Part shown: positions 62,255 through 64,000 of the stretch, one piece after another | How positions within the stretch are numbered: position 1 is the first letter of the stretch | How the letters are laid out: the number at the start of each line of letters is the position of its first letter | Source of the DNA: Alistipes sp. | GTDB taxonomy: Bacteria > Bacteroidota > Bacteroidia > Bacteroidales > Rikenellaceae | Direction: 5' to 3' | Length of the DNA: 64,000 nucleotides | Assembly: GCA_017399485.1 (NCBI GenBank) | Contig: JAFQCA010000048.1 | Location: 62,001 to 126,000, forward strand | Notes under the pieces: model-generated | What the model saw: only the letters and a program-made list of their open reading frames with translations | What the model was told of the DNA's origin: nothing | The model's database searches: none | Position numbers and translations under genes: made by a program

Positions 62255-62296
62255 AACGAAACGGGTTGCTCCACATTAGGAACAACCCGTTTCGTT
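62255..62296. terminator. Bidirectional terminator before ppdK
   Basis: A 14-bp stem AACGAAACGGGTTG (62255-62268) with CAACCCGTTTCGTT (62283-62296), between convergent genes. It begins like the hairpins at 8181 and 37867 (GGGTTGCTCC). Confidence 0.8.
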
Positions 62297-62316
62297 ATTG
62301 AGTATTATACAAAACT

Positions 62317-64000
62317 CTATTTCTGGTTCAATGCTGCCTGTGCCGCTGCCAATCGTGCGATAGGCACACGGAACGGAGAACAACTTACGTAGTTCAAACC
62401 TGCATAGTGGCAGAACTCTACTGATGAAGGCTCACCACCGTGCTCACCACAGATACCGCACTTGAGGTCCATACGAGTACCACGGCCCTTCATTACAGCC
62501 TCACGAATCAACTGACCAACACCGTTGCGGTCCAATACCTGGAACGGGTCTGCCTTCAAAATGTTCTTATCCAAATATGTAGGCAAGAACTTAGCAATAT
62601 CATCACGTGAGAAGCCCAAAGTCATCTGTGTAAGGTCGTTTGTACCAAATGAGAAGAACTCGGCAACCTCGGCAATCTGATTAGCAGTAACGGCTGCACG
62701 AGGCACCTCAATCATTGTACCTACCAAGTAATCAATCTTGTCGTTACGCTCGGCAAATACCTGCTGGGCAACAGTATCGATGATGTTCTTCTGGTAGCGC
62801 AACTCCTTGTGGTTACCTACCAACGGAACCATAATCTCAACTTTCACATCCATACCTGTAGCGTGAACATTCATCGCAGCCTCCAAGATAGCACGAGCCT
62901 GCATCTCTGTAATCTCAGGATATGTGTTACCCAAACGGCAACCACGGTGACCCAACATCGGGTTAACCTCGCTCAAGTACTCAACCTTGGCTGCAATCTT
63001 CTCGTAAGGTACGTTAATCTCCTCTGCCAACTCACGTTGCTCCTTCTCTGTGTGAGGAACGAACTCGTGCAAAGGCGGGTCGAGCAAACGGATGATAACG
63101 GGATAGCCCTTCATAGCCTTGAACAAGCCCTCGAAGTCACCACGCTGCATAGGCAACAACTTATTGAGTGCAACACGGCGACCATCCTCGTCGTCAGCCA
63201 AAATCATCTCACGTACGGCCTTGATACGGTCACCCTCAAAGAACATATGCTCTGTACGGCAAAGACCGATACCCTCGGCACCAAATGCAAATGCCTGTGC
63301 TGCATCACGAGGAGTGTCGGCATTAGCGCGAACCTTCATAGTTGCATACTTGCCTGCCAACTCCATCAACTGACCGAAGTCTCCGCTCAAATCGGCATCC
63401 TGTGTTGCAACCTGACCCAAATAAACCTCACCTGTTGAGCCATTGAGTGAAATCCAATCGCCCTCCTTAATAGTGTAACCATTTACGTTAATTGTACGAG
63501 CCTTATAATCGATATTGAGTTCGCCTGCACCTGATACGCAGCACTTACCCATACCACGAGCAACTACTGCTGCGTGAGATGTCATACCACCGCGTGCAGT
63601 CAAGATACCTGCTGCATCCAACATACCCTTCAAGTCTTCAGGAGAAGTCTCGATACGTACCAATACAGCCTTCTGGCCTGTCTCTGCCAATACCTTCTCA
63701 GCATCCTCAGCGAAGAATACTACAGGACCCGTAGCAGCACCCGGAGATGCGGGCAAGCCCTTAACAACAACCTTTGCATTCTTGATTGCTGTCTTATCAA
63801 ATACGGGGTGCAACAACTCATCCAACTTAGCGGGCTCACAACGAAGAACTGCTGTCTTCTCGTCGATAAGGCCCTCACGTAACATATCCATTGCAATCTT
63901 GACCATAGCGGCACCTGTACGCTTACCGTTACGGCACTGCAACATCCAAAGTTTGCCATCCTGAATAGTGAACTCGATATCCTGCATATCCTTGAAGTAA
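62317..64000 (-). CDS. ppdK: Pyruvate, phosphate dikinase (5' partial)
   Basis: PPDK interconverts pyruvate/ATP/Pi and PEP/AMP/PPi. In this window only the central and C-terminal part is seen, about 561 residues from the bottom of the ATP-grasp region; family members are about 870-900. The frame is open to the window edge ([10 protein letters not shown] reads through the first visible ATG at 63987), so the true start lies beyond. The phosphohistidine motif [15 protein letters not shown] is present. The PEP-binding barrel starts near ANADTPRDA, has GLCRTEHMF, and ends [13 protein letters not shown] and the [18 protein letters not shown] segment. It ends next to a shared terminator. Confidence 0.95.
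   Translation of the reverse strand, partial: YFKDMQDIEFTIQDGKLWMLQCRNGKRTGAAMVKIAMDMLREGLIDEKTAVLRCEPAKLDELLHPVFDKTAIKNAKVVVKGLPASPGAATGPVVFFAEDAEKVLAETGQKAVLVRIETSPEDLKGMLDAAGILTARGGMTSHAAVVARGMGKCCVSGAGELNIDYKARTINVNGYTIKEGDWISLNGSTGEVYLGQVATQDADLSGDFGQLMELAGKYATMKVRANADTPRDAAQAFAFGAEGIGLCRTEHMFFEGDRIKAVREMILADDEDGRRVALNKLLPMQRGDFEGLFKAMKGYPVIIRLLDPPLHEFVPHTEKEQRELAEEINVPYEKIAAKVEYLSEVNPMLGHRGCRLGNTYPEITEMQARAILEAAMNVHATGMDVKVEIMVPLVGNHKELRYQKNIIDTVAQQVFAERNDKIDYLVGTMIEVPRAAVTANQIAEVAEFFSFGTNDLTQMTLGFSRDDIAKFLPTYLDKNILKADPFQVLDRNGVGQLIREAVMKGRGTRMDLKCGICGEHGGEPSSVEFCHYAGLNYVSCSPFRVPIARLAAAQAALNQK

Overview
The window is chromosomal DNA from a Gram-negative gut-type member of the Bacteroidales; my best guess is an Alistipes-like organism (Rikenellaceae). 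The evidence is promoters of the Bacteroidota form TTTG-N19-21-TAnnTTTG in front of many genes, no recognisable Shine-Dalgarno sequences, an LpxH lipid A enzyme and several outer-membrane barrels, a DUF4290 protein, many secreted glycoside hydrolases, hexameric glutamate dehydrogenase and PPDK. I see no phage, IS element, CRISPR array or rRNA.

Layout. 1-4.4 kb: metF (5' end outside the window) and metH, the folate/B12 methionine branch. 4.4-8.1 kb: a secreted GH3 enzyme, an aquaporin and a small barrel protein. 8.2-16.8 kb: a signalling and envelope region holding a DUF2975/XRE pair with palindromic TTATCG sites, an outer-membrane receptor-like protein, and a PspC-PadR-DUF2807-PspC cluster. 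The receptor-like gene and the PspC/PadR cluster are preceded by nearly the same promoter-operator block. 17-27 kb: pfkA, an AraC regulator with a membrane domain, two unknown membrane proteins, a WG-repeat lipoprotein, a GT2, an NhaC antiporter, a HAD phosphatase, an odd sigma-54 activator and DUF4290. 26.8-30.1 kb: a thioredoxin-like lipoprotein, lpxH, thyA and folA. 30.2-35.2 kb: five genes of a heterodisulfide-reductase-like (Hdr/Qmo/Dsr-type) electron-transfer complex with a membrane subunit.

35.3-44 kb: initiator tRNA-Met, GH92 and GH84 enzymes, and a TonB receptor divergent from a LuxR-type regulator and an exported nitroreductase lipoprotein. 44-48.4 kb: a phenylalanine/tyrosine operon (prephenate dehydratase, aminotransferase, prephenate dehydrogenase, DAHP synthase-chorismate mutase). 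It is preceded by a short ORF packed with Phe and Tyr codons and by mutually exclusive hairpins, a classical ribosome-mediated attenuator that I found by reading the leader. 48.5-52.1 kb: hydrolase, MurF-like ligase and Ddl. 52-64 kb: a barrel protein, an aminotransferase, Wza/Wzz export proteins, a flavin reductase, a GH16, gdhA, a sialidase-like protein and ppdK (5' end cut by the window).

The two most interesting systems are the aromatic leader-peptide attenuator (about 44,143-44,273) and the Hdr-like five-gene complex (30,178-35,190) in an organism with no expected use for CoM/CoB heterodisulfide. Next come the duplicated promoter-operator block (9,433 and 11,981) and a sigma-54 activator with no DNA-binding domain and a degenerate receiver.
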